64,000 nt of DNA from Lactarius indigo. Its lineage: Eukaryota; Basidiomycota; Agaricomycetes; Russulales; Russulaceae. Positions 40,295 through 52,100 of the stretch are shown here, in pieces. The stretch's first letter is position 1. Each line of letters starts with the position of its first letter. The stretch is taken from assembly GCA_025766275.1 (NCBI GenBank), contig JAFKAC010000149.1, positions 48,812-112,811 of the forward strand. The letters are read 5' to 3'. The notes below the pieces were generated by a model. It saw only the letters and a program-made list of their open reading frames with translations, searched no databases and had not been told where the DNA came from. Made by a program: the position numbers and the translations under genes.

Positions 40295-43281
40295 TCATTG
40301 GAGAGGAGGTCTAGAGGAAAAACCAAGAGTAGTGTGACAGAAGATGCGAGCATTTCTGTCACCTATAAGGAGAGAAAGAGCATCAAAGGGAACGAAAGGG
40401 TCGTCCCTTGCAAGTATGTGAAGGAGAGAAGTATATAAAGTGTGGATGACGTCTGGGGAATGGCAACCCCAATCAGAGGAAAAAGAACCCTTATCAAAAG
40501 CACCAGGTCCCTTCCCCCACACGGCGCCGAGGCGAATAAGAAGGGAAACGGTGACGCCTTTAACAGCTAAAAAGAAGAAAATAAGATAAGAAAAAAAGGA
40601 AGAAAAGGACGAACAATGTTTCTTAGTCCAATCGTCGCCGAGGCCACGCCTAGGTGATTTGCTCATGTGTGTTCGAAGGGGGCTAGATGGGTCATAAAGA
40701 GCGATGATAAAGGAAGTAATCATTGCTATAAAGATGGACCTGTCTGACATGCCCTTCTTGTTTCTAGAGACCCAATCGATTTGGCTGTAAACGTTGCGAA
40801 CTTGTTGGTGAGAGAGTGCGTTGGCGAAGCGATGTCTGGAAACGTCGAGGGGCATGAAAAGGTTTGGGAGGAGGGAGGAAGCGATGATAGCGACGAGCAA
40901 AGCAAGGTGATGCAAGTGATCGGAACCGTTGTAGACCTGCCTAACCCAGGAGTAGGTGTCATCGATATAAGGGACATGAGAGAGAGAAGGAGTGACAAAG
41001 TCGTGAGGGAGGGAAGTTTTGTTGAGGACAGATTGAAGGGCATCGAGGGAGAGGGCATTAGCAAACCATTGGACGGTTGAATCATTGGAAAGGGCGTGAT
41101 TAAGAGCGACTGTGGCGAAATGGAGAGATGGCAAAGGAAGACCGGGAGGGGAAGGAATGGAAGGAATAGAGGCAGCGTCCTTGAGGCCCAAATGTGCCCA
41201 GGAGTCAAAGACGGGCTTCCTTGGAGATGCACCGGCGGTAGAGGACCTAGGCCTGTGAGAAGGAACGAAGGATATGCGAAGATAACGGACCCCCCTGAGG
41301 AAGAGGTTGTGAGCAAAGGAGTCGCGTGCATCGAGATCAGATTCTTGAGATAGGCGATGGAGGCTGCGATGTGCCTCGATAAGAAGAGGAAGAAAGGAGC
41401 CGTTTGTCTGGACAGGAGCAGCTACGAGGGAGGGAGAATGAGGGGAAGACATGGCGAGGAGATGTTGGACGAAGGCGGTGAGGGTCATTGCATGTGCCTG
41501 AAGATTGGGAAGACCATGGGAAATGGAGTGTGGGTCGTGTACGACAGCCTGAAGAAGAAGCTGATATGTTTGGTGATGATCCTGTGGGGAATATGAGAGA
41601 GGATTGTCGAGAGAAAGCCATTTCTTCAAGTGTTTCTCCCTGTCTCTTCCAAGGAGTTCTGCGGTGTTCCTGGAGTCTTCTGATGGGGCTTGGGAAATAC
41701 GGGCTGCTATATCTGCACGGACGCCATCCATGACCAACTGTTTTGTGTCATCTAATAAGCCAGTGAGAGCGATTTCGACTATGCGCATTGCCCTATTAGC
41801 GAATGAGGATTCTACACCAGGGTAGACGTTTGGAGGGTCGACATGAAAAGAGTGTTGGATGCGAAACTTTGCCTGATAAGACTAAGAAGAAATGAGCAAT
41901 AATGTAGAAAGGACATGGAAAAGCCAAATAAATAAAGAGGGTAAGTATGTAATGAATCTGAATATACGCGGCGCCTTTTTGATATGAAATCGACCTCAAA
42001 AGGTGCCGCGTATAATGAGATTGATTATACGCGGCACCTTTTGAGGTCGATTTCATACCCAAAGGGTGCCGCGTATATCCGATCTTATTATACGCGGCAC
42101 CTTTTTGATCTGAAATCAACTTCAAAAGGTGCCGCGTATATTCGATACCATTATACGCGGCGCCTTTTTGATCTGAAATCAACCTCAAAGGGTGCCGCGT
42201 ATATCCGATCTCATTATACGCGGCACCTTTTTGATCTGAAATCGACCTCAGAAGGTGCCGCGTATAATGAGATTGATTATACGCGGCGCCCTTTTGATCT
42301 GAAATCAACTTCAAAAGGCGCCGCGTATAATGGTATCGAATATACGCGGCACCTTTTGAAGTTGATTTCAGATCAAAAAGGTGCCGCGTATAATGAGATC
42401 GGATATACGCGGCACCTTTTGAAGTTGATTTCAGATCAAAAAGGTGCCGCGTATAATGAGATCGGATATACGCGGCACCCTTTGAGGTTGATTTCAGATC
42501 AAAAAGGTGCCGCGTATAATAAGATTGATTATACGCGGCACCTTTTGAAGTTGATTTCAGATCAAAAAGGTGCCGCGTATAATAAGATTGATTATACGCG
42601 GCACCTTTTGAAGTTGATTTCAGATCAAAAAGGCGCCGCGTATAATCAATCTCATTATACGCGGCACCTTCTGAGGTCGATTTCAGACCCAAAGGGTGCC
42701 GCGTATGAGTGATAGTCCATATACCTGGTGAAAAGAAAAGATAGAAGATAGAATATTATGGGCTTACATGGAAATGTCTCATAGAATATGATAGAACTTG
42801 AGCTTTCTTAGATGCCACGGCAGGATATCCATTTTTCAGTGGCCATTTTCGATGAGCGATCACAAGACCATGCTCCATTGCCTGCCCGATCGTGGGATGT
42901 TCGAACACGTCTTGTAGCATTGGAAACCCATCTTTAAGAGCTCCTTTGCTCAACCCGAGAGGACCCATCAGACTGGTTGCCAACACAGCAGCGTTTCCAG
43001 TATGGCAGAAGCACAGTGCTCGTTCTAATGCCGCAACCAATTCGACGTGCATGTGGCAAGGCGTTAGACCCTTGCGTATTCTCTTCCTCTCCACGTCATA
43101 TATCGACTTGATGAGCAGTGTGATCGGGTATGAAACCCAATCATATAGCGATGGGAATGCCTAGAATACATGTCGTTCTCTCTTCTATCAATTCTTCTAT
43201 CGTAGCGAGCATCGACTCACATTCGGCTTGAGCACAATTATATGCTGTTTGATTACTTTCCGGACATCTGGCTGTCTCCAT
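40295..43281 (-). CDS. hypothetical protein, multi-exon, with an 895-nt intron holding a palindromic array
   Basis: Unrecognised host-type gene. The right exons encode YDWVSYPITLLIKSIYDVER, CHMHVELVAALERALCFCHT and GYPAVASKKAQVLSYSMRHF up to a GTAAGC donor at 42767. An acceptor TTATCAG at 41873 resumes the same phase (AKFRIQHSFHVDPPNVYPGV ... FANRAMRIVEIALTGLLDDT). The long last exon contains GVRYLRISFVPSHRP, LLVAIIASSLLPNLFMP and, after a 48-nt T-rich intron (40567-40614), GVTVSLLIRLGAVWGKGPGA, ending at 40295. The likely first codon is ATG at 43281 (METARCPESN), but the frame to LYDW is unclear: CCCATCGCT sits where two readings overlap, suggesting either an intron or a small deletion. It starts 17 bp after the stop of the gene to the right, so both may be parts of one gene. 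Confidence 0.6.
41873..42767 (-). other. 895-nt intron filled by a repeat array
   Basis: Donor GTAAGCCC (minus, 42767) and acceptor after a T-rich stretch (TTTCTTCTTAGTCTTATCAG, 41873) join two exons in phase 0. Other introns nearby are 48-75 nt, so nearly all the extra length is the array at 41962-42706. Confidence 0.65.
41962..42706. repeat. palindromic satellite array, about 12 units of about 62 bp, inverted about its centre
   Basis: Each unit carries ATACGCGGCACCTTTT and its inverse AAAAGGTGCCGCGTAT around GATCTGAAATCAACTTC. Units left of about 42330 have the spacer in one orientation, units to the right in the other, so the array is also one large inverted repeat and both strands read as repetitive open frames (STSKGAAY, ISDQKGAAY). 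The CCGCGTATAATGAGAT and ATATACGCGGCACCTTTTG words are shared with the palindrome at 32141-32626. It is not CRISPR: there are no unique spacers. Confidence 0.9.
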
Positions 43282-43297
43282 ACCCTCGCAAGAGGTA

Positions 43298-45510
43298 CTA
43301 TGATCTTTTTGAATATAAACCTTTAATCGATTGGTCCTGTGTTAGTTAGTCGTCGTGGCGGTGGCACGTCGGGCGTACTTTCCAGATGGTGATCTCAGAG
43401 CTCTTACGTCCACACTGTAGACTAGCTCAGCACGGCAGCATGTCGGGCAGTCCTTGCGGTCGATTCTTGTGTGGAACCGGTCCGATGGCAGAGCTTGGTC
43501 ACAGTAAGCCTGTTTCTTTTTTGCTGTCGCTTTCTCCTTGTCTGTCTGCGCGAATGCTCCAGCAAGTGCTGCTGTTACTGTCCCTTGCTGCGAGTCAAGC
43601 CTTCCTGCTCGTGTTGCTACACGGTGTGAGATGTAGTTGTAGAATTGTGATGACACTGGCTTCACAGCAGATCTTCCGCCTCTGCTCCGCATGTTGCCAC
43701 CTTCCTCTGATCCTTCCCAGCTAGACTCGCTCGATGATTCGTCTTCCTCTTTACACACCGATTTGTTGATTTCTGCAATCGCCCGGTAAAAGCATGGTGG
43801 TATCCCTGATGCCTGCACATTGCCTGCCGTCCGTAGGAATCCAAGAGGGTACACGTCTACGTTGATGATGTCATATTTCGTAAGATCTTGTCCAAATAAC
43901 TCGTCCGCGTCTGCAGAGTATCCTTGATCAGGGTTGAATAGTGAGTGTATCTTCTCAAGATTCATTAGTACTCCGCAATCCGGCTCATCCGGGTCCACAA
44001 GAGCTCGTCTCCGCGGTATCCGTTTCCCATCACGGTCGAAAATTGCCACCTCGTCCCCGTCTTCGTTCACCATCGGACACGTTTCTATTTTCACCCGCTG
44101 TCTTCCCCGTTTGTCTTGCTTGTCGTAGATGTTCGCCCCGTACTTCTCTCTTATCGTTTCTGTCGCGATCGTTTCCCATTCATGTATGTGGAAGCACCTG
44201 CGTCGTTTCGTCGCAGCCATCCTCTCTGCTCAGTCATTTTGATCCACTCTTAATCACGGGGGGTACTTACTCGATCGACGTTGCTAGCGCGAAAGTAACA
44301 TATGATATTTTCGAATAGTCTCTTTCCGTGTCCCAGCTTTCTGCTTCGTTATCTTCGTTTCCCGCAAGCGCGATCGCCGCGTTTTGCCCGTACCGCGACG
44401 TCACCACGATTGGTGAGTGCCGTTTCAGGAACCCATCTAACTTCCAGCTGTCCGGTGCCTTCTCCACCCAGTCCTTGTACCCGTTCGCCATCAGCGAGTC
44501 AAGTTTCTGAGCGTCTTCGAAGTTCAGCCTAATCGTCGGTTCCTCTCTGTCCCGTTCATCGCCTCGTCAGTTTCCTCCCACTGTTATATCGTACTCCTCG
44601 TACTGCATGTGTTCACGTACAAGATGTTTGTTATTTTGTCCCATTCCGCTTCCTCGTTTTCTAGGTTTTGCTCGTATACCTCTTCCACGTTCATGTATGC
44701 CCGGTCTGGTATTCTTTCCAGGAAGTGTGCGAACATCATTACCATTTGACGATAGTGCCGTCTAGATAGTAACGACCCTCCTGTCGAGTGCCCAGGCCCT
44801 GGCGGTGCCGTCTTTCCTCGTAGGAACTCGTTCGGTGCCATCGCCACGAACACGTCCTCGTTCATCGCCCGCCCAATGAATAGGAACCGACCTTTCGTGT
44901 CAAATCCCACCATCGCGTGCTTTCCCTTGAACTCCCGATATGGCTTCCCCAAGTCCAGTTCGAATGAGAATCGGTGCGAGTTCGCGACGTTCGGAAGTAT
45001 CGCTGATAGCCCAATACGATTCCCGATTGTCAGGTGGTAATCGATCATCGTTTTATTCGTCCTTATCCCGACGTTTCCCGACCTCGCTTCGACGCAGAAT
45101 TCCTCGTCGATCTTGATCCTGTTCCGTCTCGATAGCAGCTTCACCGCGTTCGTGCTTTTCCTCTCATACAACTTCTTCAGCTCTGATAAATTGATTCTCT
45201 TCACTTCCTTGTTGTTGAAGTTGTCGATGTTTCCATCAACTTCATAGTTGCTCGCGATAATCATGTTCAGCACTTCCGATTGCTTGATCCTGTCATCAGC
45301 CTCTACACTCAGCTCATCTGGGATCTCTGTGATGTCAGTTGGGCCTGACGACATCTTCTTGTCTTCCGCGTTCGCCAGATCAATGTCTGTGCTCTTGTTG
45401 CTACTGTACATACAGTGCTCAGCAGCCCATGTCTCCTTTTCCTTCAAATCAGTCACTCACATATTGTCCATCGACTCAAGTGAGTCTCTTGAGGTCGCCG
45501 CAGATGACAT
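43298..45510 (-). CDS. hypothetical protein, about 653 aa, five exons
   Basis: ATG at 45508-45510 (MSSAATSRDSLESMDN). Exons 45510-45461, 45403-44621, 44546-44271, 44221-43408 and 43336-43298 sum to 1962 nt, in frame throughout. Introns are 57, 74, 49 and 71 nt with GTGAGT, GTACGT, GTAAGT and GTAAGA donors; the 74-nt one has CTGAC before CAG and the last has CTAACTAACACAG. If the last intron is not used the protein ends at 43342 instead. Conserved-looking blocks are MVGFDTKGRFLFIGRAMNED, WKLDGFLKRHSPIVVTSRYG, WETIATETIREKYGANIYDK, an acidic Ser-rich stretch and a Cys pair CPTCC. It is intact, unlike its transposon neighbours. No function can be assigned; it resembles expanded Agaricomycete orphan families from memory. 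Confidence 0.7.
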
Positions 45511-45830
45511 CTTCACAACGTGCTCTTTGAGTTGTATTGGATACTGAGTAAGCCACACTCACTGTGCCGCTCTGTCCATCAGTCACTGCTTAATCAGCAT
45601 CCCCAAACATGGCAAGACCGGACCGGACTGTCCGTTCTCTGTGAAAAGTCAAATCCTATTCCTCACCCACCTCTCCACACCCTCATTCTTTGTGAGTCTC
45701 TGTTCAGCTTCTACAATGAGTGTCCCTTGTCGCGCGGAGTAGAGCACGGAGTATATTTTAGGAGGTGCAACACAGAACGGCGGGGCTGCTGGTGAGACAA
45801 TAACATTGTTCTGTATTATGTAGGCAAAAC
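45511..45830. other. 5' flank of the 45510 gene
   Basis: Non-coding, presumably promoter of the minus-strand gene, limited on the right by the hAT-like element. No TATA box stands out. Confidence 0.4.
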
Positions 45831-46771
45831 CAAGGGGGTCACGGGATTTTAAGCACCCATACCCTGGTTAGGAGCATAGGGGGGGTATAGCGGACCCTTG
45901 GCAGATTTTTATTTACCAGCGCCTATGGGGCGCTAACTCTACTCTAGCCAAATCTGGCGAATGTGAAGAACAATTTATACATTAATCTATTCCTACTAGT
46001 ACTCATGACTGCATGGGTGAGAAGAGTGCATTAATTGGTGATGGAATCGGTAAATGGGACAGTTAACACATGAAAGAGATTGTTTGAAGAGGAAATGGTC
46101 TTGCAACACATGCAAGATTTGGTGGTGTCTGAAGCATTGCCAGGTGTTGTGCGGGCTTCCGCGGGGCACGATCTGTCGTATATGGACCCACAGAGATCAT
46201 GTACACCTCATTGTACAAGGGCTAGGGCCGCATACAAGTGCGGACAGGTCAGAAACAGAAATGGTGGGCTACAGAGCCCATGGAATGAGGGTGGTTGCAA
46301 ATGGTCGCGCACGCTTCTGCATGGTACGAAACCTCACAGAGGTAACCGCCATAGTTGGGAATGTGTTGGGTTCAAATCTCTAAGGCCGCGTGCAATTGGG
46401 ACACATTGGGGAACACAAGAGATTAGGCTCACTGCACTCAAAAGTCCGAAATCTAAAGGAAAAAGTCTACTATTGTCTGTGAGAGAGAAAAGGAGTAGTT
46501 GATGGGGGTGGAGAGAAGAGAGCGTCAAAATGAGGCAAGACTCCAGATCGCACTGAAGATGGAGAGCCTGAGGACAGGCTGGGAGAGTTGGGGCCAGACA
46601 GCAAAAGGTAGCAGTGAATTACCAAGCCAATTGCTGTATTTAGTAGGTGCAAGAATGTAATACCATATTTGGATAGGCGCTCGCTTATGTAAATACCTAC
46701 CCCCCTTTCCCCATTGGCCTTATGAGATTTTTGTACCCCCTATATCTAACTACACTTCCACGACCCCCTTG
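45831..46771. mobile_element. hAT-like inverted-repeat element (MITE-like), TSD GGCAAAAC
   Basis: Perfect 10-bp terminal inverted repeats CAAGGGGGTC (45831-45840) and GACCCCCTTG (46762-46771). Looser homology continues inward about 120 bp (CAGCGCCTAT near 45940; ATAGGCGCTCGC near 46675). The 8-bp direct repeat GGCAAAAC flanks both sides (45823-45830, 46772-46779); counting one more C gives 9 bp. An 8-bp duplication suits hAT, 9 bp would suit Mutator-like. The interior has no transposase-like frame, so it would depend on an autonomous partner. Confidence 0.75.
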
Positions 46772-46779
46772 GGCAAAAC

Positions 46780-47033
46780 CACTGGACTCATGTGTAGAAG
46801 TTATGTACGATGGGCTCAGCAGAGAGACAACAGATGATGTGTAAAAGATCGGGTGAAAGCTTGAAGCGCTCCTCGATCGAAAAGGAGAGTTCATGTGGCT
46901 GAGGCGAGGTCATGACATCCAACCTGAAGGAATCGATGACGCAGCGAGTAAGACTTGGAACCCCTTAGTTAGGAAGCAATAGAGAGGTTTGCTTACCCTG
47001 TGGAAGTCATCAGCAACCAGGCTGGTACAACTA
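46780..47033. other. no supportable gene
   Basis: Short spacer between the hAT-like element and the tyrosine-recombinase remnant; only minor frames. Confidence 0.3.
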
Positions 47034-47985
47034 GTGCACTGGCAGCATGGTGTATCGGATGACATTTTCATGAAGGGCAGGGGCAGATTGGATGTATGGT
47101 GCTATTGTTATGATCCGACGCTTCGGACCTAAGTCACAGTATGTCTCCACCCTGCCTTCCCCTTTCTGTACTATACCTTGTTACCAAAGGAGCTACTGTT
47201 ACTAGTGGCGCTGTTTCTTTGATCCGAACTTCTGTTTACTCCGTTTAGTCTCTTTGATATTGTGTGGACTTGTGTTCATGTTGTTTGGAACCCTGTCCTA
47301 TATAAACCTGTACCATAGACCGTAGGAAGCCAGACTTGGCTTCGTTTGCAATCTAGCAACCTTGCCTCCGTACTTTGGTGTGACCTCGCCTTATCCCTCT
47401 CTTCTTGTGCATCCCCTACCTCAGTCCCTAACCAGGACACTTCAAAGTCTTTGCAGTTGAACTATATCAACGCGTTACACCTGTTATACTCTGTGCACTA
47501 GCAAGATCAAGTGTAGAGAAGTGTCAGACACTTCGGACGAGGAGTCCTACATTACAGAGTAGTGCTGCACCTTGTGCCACACTTTTATCACTTGTATTTC
47601 ATAGCAATAAGACAACAGAGGTCTTCGCTTGATACTTGTGTGATTCAGAACCTTTAGAACCCACGCCCCTGCTAGGGCGTAACAGCTATGATGACAGTGT
47701 GTTTTCTGAGGTAAAGGAGGAAAGAGTCGCTGGCCCAGCGCCCCATGGCTTTAACGACGTTGAAAGGGACCCCACGAAGGAGGTATTTGAGAGTCGAGCT
47801 GATTCAAATGCCATGCCCTTGTAGGGGCTCCAGACCGGCTGCATGAGCTGCCTTTCTGATCCTTTCCAGGAATTTGGCCTTTGTGAGGGGATGATGCACA
47901 TTCTGTTGAAGTGCACAACTAACAAGCAAAGGATAAGCTTGAACAGCTAGAGACAGACAAGTTACTTCAGAGGTAGAAGGAACTC
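47034..47985 (-). pseudogene. tyrosine recombinase (Crypton-like) C-terminal remnant, split by a solo LTR
   Basis: Minus strand from 47985: HHPLTKAKFLERIRKAAHAA, GLEPLQGHGI then TGA, then ISSTLKYLLRGVPFNVVKAM, GRWASDSFLLYLRKHTVIIA up to the solo LTR at 47684. Beyond the LTR, at 47105, the same frame resumes with APYIQSAPALHENVIRYTML and stops at about 47034. The HxxR box (HGI-R expected) and the downstream GRW...LYLR region with the nucleophile Tyr are typical of the catalytic half of tyrosine recombinases in basidiomycete Cryptons. The catalytic Arg is replaced by TGA, consistent with CGA-to-TGA. The N-terminal half is missing. Confidence 0.75.
47106..47683. repeat. solo LTR, family E, TSD GCTAT
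   Basis: 578 bp, plus strand TGTTATGATCCGACGC...CTAGGGCGTAACA. Perfect duplications GCTAT at 47101-47105 and 47684-47688. It interrupts the tyrosine-recombinase frame. TATATAA near 47303 on the plus strand favours plus orientation, but both ends look LTR-start-like, so strand is left open. Confidence 0.95.
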
Positions 47986-48706
47986 TAATACCATCACTAC
48001 ACACCTAGAAACAGACAAGTAGAGGTGAAAGAAGTAAGGTAGAAAGAAGGAACTTACACTTCAGAGGTAGAAGGAACTCTGAAGTGTGAAGGCAGAAACA
48101 GCAGTCCTTATATATATAGGATGCTTAGCTAATAATGGTCTGTGCACACTTGTGACCCAAACACAATACTGTCGCCAATTTCTCAAGAGTGTCATAGCAC
48201 AGTGTAACGCATTACGTTGATCGTGACGGACCTCACAGCTGTGCAATCTTTGTACTTGCGCTGCAATACCACTATAATAACTGTGTTACCTCACAAGTAT
48301 TTCATCCATACCATAACACCTATGACCGGTCTCGCTGGTTGGGGCTCCACCATGGTGCCCTAATGACTACTGCGTTCATTCTGTACAACTGACACAACCA
48401 CAATATATTATACACAGCCACGATATGTAATGTTCTTTCTGCCTGTAACATTTGTACACAGCGATGTTGATTGTAATGGAATTACAGCACTGTTGTGACA
48501 TATACAGGCTAGGCCTGGTGGTGGCAACACTATGCCTCCATCCCACCTTCTCAAGCTTGTGCGAACACCATCAAGTACATACTTGCATACCCCAGTATTG
48601 TCATTTTTGTCCATCCCAGCATTCAACACTCAATATGTAAACTCAGTAGTCATACATGGCTACGTCAAGCTCACTGTGAACACTGCCATCATCCGCACTG
48701 TCTGAG
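47986..48706. other. non-coding spacer with a local direct repeat
   Basis: CTTCAGAGGTAGAAGGAACTC is present twice (about 47962 and 48060), with AGACAAGT words between. No gene is supported. Confidence 0.4.
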
Positions 48707-49121
48707 TGTCACAAACACCCTATACCCTTCTCTTCTCTCCCTTCTTTTCCATTTCTTCACTTCTTCATTCTGCTGGCATTTGCTTCGCTGGCATCCGCTG
48801 TGCTGGCATTTGTACTGCCTCGCTGGCATCCCCAGACACTAGCTATATAAACCCTGTAACACGCCCTGTATTTCCTTAGCTTTGGCTTTGTCAATCTACT
48901 GTCTTGTCCCTCAGTACAATCCTCTCTTCTCTATCACAGCCCTCTTCTCTATAGCCTAGCTCTTGTGCTTGAACAAGAGGACCTTTGTCACTGTCCAGTT
49001 GACAGTGGCAATTGTATCAGAACTTAGGAGCCCATCCACTCAGTGGGGGTCCAACTCTGAGTCCTTTGCCTCAGGCAGGATCAGTTACAGAATGAATGCA
49101 CGCCCCGGCAGTGGCGTGACA
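48707..49121 (+). repeat. solo LTR, family G, TSD CTGAG
   Basis: 415 bp, TGTCACAAACACCC...GGCAGTGGCGTGACA, the inverse-oriented relative of 38047-38450. Perfect duplications CTGAG at 48702-48706 and 49122-49126. It contains a TATATAAACCCTG box and clustered GCTGGCATY repeats (48773-48835). Confidence 0.95.
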
Positions 49122-49137
49122 CTGAGCCAATGCTTGA

Positions 49138-52100
49138 TCAGTCTCCATCCTCTATTTCATTCCCCTTGGTGATTTCAATTTCCATTTGATCAGTTTGGGC
49201 GTTTGCTGGGTTGTCAAGTTCCCTGTCAGATGTTGAAGCAATAAGCGCATTTGCTTCATGAGCAAAATCAGGGGGGTTGTGGTGACCGATACCCCAACCA
49301 AGGTATTGCATCATCATGTCTCTATCTACGAACCTGGGTGGTATATACGTTAGCAAACATATTGAAGGATTAGTTCAAGTTCATATGTACCTTGAGACAT
49401 AGTAATTGACCCAATCTCCCGTCACAAAGTCCCGTGCCTGGGATGGTGACAGTAACTGTGTCATTTTTCCGCAGGAAAATGCTGGTATCAAATGGCAAGC
49501 TTGAAAATCACACATGCTGGATTGAGGAAGCCAAATGTACCTGACGGATTGTTTTCTGGAACCCAGCTGATCCTGTCCAGTCTACAGGTCCCAGGTCCCC
49601 CTTGCCAGTCGGGTTCATGTCCAAACCATCATATGAACAAGAAGTCGACACGTTCTGGTTGACTGCAGAAATTTGGACCAAAATATATGTTTGCATGGTA
49701 TATACCCAAAACCCACGCATACCAGAAGGGGTGGTGAGCATCATTGCAAGCCCTTAGCATGACATCATGGTGTGATGTGTTGCAGTTGATTGAGTTGCAG
49801 TCTTGGGTTATGTCATATGTTGTGTAGTTGAATGTTGTGGTCGCATGCGAGAGAATTGTGTTGTGCTGGATCTTCACATTCGCAAGCTCTGTACTTGTAT
49901 ATTTGGGCTTGTTGCTGACAGTGACCTGGTGGAGATGACAGGCTAGGAGGTGTGATAGCAGGCTGTTATGAAAGTCCTTGCGTAGCTAGTTAGTATCGGA
50001 ATACATTCTCATTCTGCACCCTGGTACTTACCTTAAAAGCAGGTTCAACGGCATTTTTGGGCTCGTTGAGAAACTGTGGGAGGTACAATTTATTAGATTG
50101 ATCCTGGGCAATACGATACCAATTCCCGGGAAGGTCCTTCACACGAGGGTTGACACAAGGGGTCTCTGCCTCAGCTTCAGCCGCAACCATTTTGTCATTC
50201 ATCCATTCGTGGACCTGTTCAACCACGTCTCTATTAATCATTTGGTCAATAAAACATTGCTTATTAGTGTGCATGTATCATCTCTTGATGTTGCAATGCT
50301 CCAGTTCACCCTGTTGGGACAAAATTGAAAATTCATTAGTAGCTTTTCAAATGCATACAAGGCCTTTGAAGCGCACAATCTGGGTACTGTACAAGTCAGT
50401 AGTACCGAACATCTTGATAGTTTCGACATAGTCCCCAAGCGCATGTAGCTTATACGTTGATAGGTTGAAGGTCTTAGGCCGCTTCCCACCAGTGCTGGCA
50501 GAGAGCACAGCATTGGCACATTGGCAAGACATCCTCTGTTCTGCCGCCCAGCGTCTTGCATTGTACTCATGGTTGGTCTCAACCGTGTTGAAACATGGGC
50601 AAGTCACCTCCGTGAAGTGGCAAAGCACTTTTGCAAAAAGCACTGTGACATTATCAAGAACCTTGAGGGTTGTCTCTATATGGATCCACAGCTTGGTGAG
50701 GGAATGCCAATACGACACGAGGTATAGAAGACTCAGAACTGAGTCAATGTGTGGCACAGGCAGTAACCCTTCAAAGCAAGGGATGCAGCACTGGAACACG
50801 TCCCATGTGAGTAGATAGAACAACACCAGGTTACACTGCAAGCCAAGCTCACCTGAAGGATGTCCTCAAAATCCTGGGCAGCAAGTTTCTTTATGTCTGC
50901 AATGTTGTGCGTGAATCAATGGATTGTAGATGCACCAAATGATGATATTTGCTGGAAGCTGTTATGGGGTGAACGTGCTGCAGTGCCACAGTCAAAAAAA
51001 GAGTATGCACTGATGATTGAATTCCTGCACAATATTTGCACCACATGAATACAGAATCCTAACTAGATGGGTGAGTAGGGCTTTCCAAACCCCCAGTTTG
51101 AACTTGTGCATGATATCAATGACAAGTGTACGGAAGATGTCGAAGTCGAACTCCTTGAGTGAGTGGGAAAATATGTTCTAGAGTAGAAATTAGCTTGAAA
51201 TCACTTACGCACCAAAATATGACTTACCAATGTCGGAATGAGAGAGTGCTCTCTGAGGAGCCACTCAACACTAGGCTCACTGCCAAGTGCATAACCCCTT
51301 TGGTAGATGTTATCGCATGCTTTTTGTACAGTGGCTCGGAATGTTTCATTGTCCTGTCTGATATTCGTTCGATGAGAGTCTGCATCAGTTGTTGTTCCAA
51401 GAGCATGGAATTCTTCCTTCTTGATCATGCACTGTGAACATGGGCACCGTCCCATATCACAGATTGTTGCAATCAAGACTCTGTGTATCTGGAGTCACGA
51501 TGGGGATGTTGCTTTGAGTTATTGTGCTACATACTTTTCAGGGTAATTGGCCGAGTACATGAATATTCGGGGAAAGACTTGACGGACAACATGGTCAGCA
51601 CAGGTAACAGTAATGCTGTGCTCATAAGTTTTGCAGAACTCAGCATCTAATAAGAGCCGCCAGACCCCATGAAATAGTTTGTGACGACAGTGGGCAAGGA
51701 GTGCTGGTGTCGGTGAGACGCCATGACTTTGTACCTCCTCTGCAAAGGAGTTGGGGAGCTGAACAGTTTCAGTGTTTTTTTTAAAAAAAAAAAAGTAAAC
51801 GATCACTCACCAGAGGGACATAACCAACCACTTGAGCAGAATGTGTAGAAGGCTTGCACTGAGTATACTTTGACTGATTACCAAAGTAGGCGTAAATCGG
51901 CCATGCCTTTGCTTGCCTGAATTGTGTGAGATATGTGGAGTCAGACCATATCATGAATGCAGCTATGACACAAGGGTGCACTGAGTCCAGATGGGCACTA
52001 ATAAGGTCGTGTTCAGCAGCCAGGAATGTGTCAGAGGAGTATAGCTCTCCCCAGACATGCTCCAGGGGTGTATCACGATAGGGTGGCTGCCAGACTTCTT

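Noticed and set aside
41962..42706. Regular short repeats suggestive of a CRISPR array
   Set aside because: Units are palindromic with no unique spacers, the host is eukaryotic, and there are no cas genes.
41796..42712. Long repetitive ORFs on both strands through the array
   Set aside because: They are a by-product of a unit that lacks stops in several frames; opposite strands give the same peptide because the array is inverted.
44567..44569. Premature TGA in the 653-aa gene
   Set aside because: It falls inside a well-formed 74-nt intron (GTACGT, CTGAC, CAG) that keeps frame.
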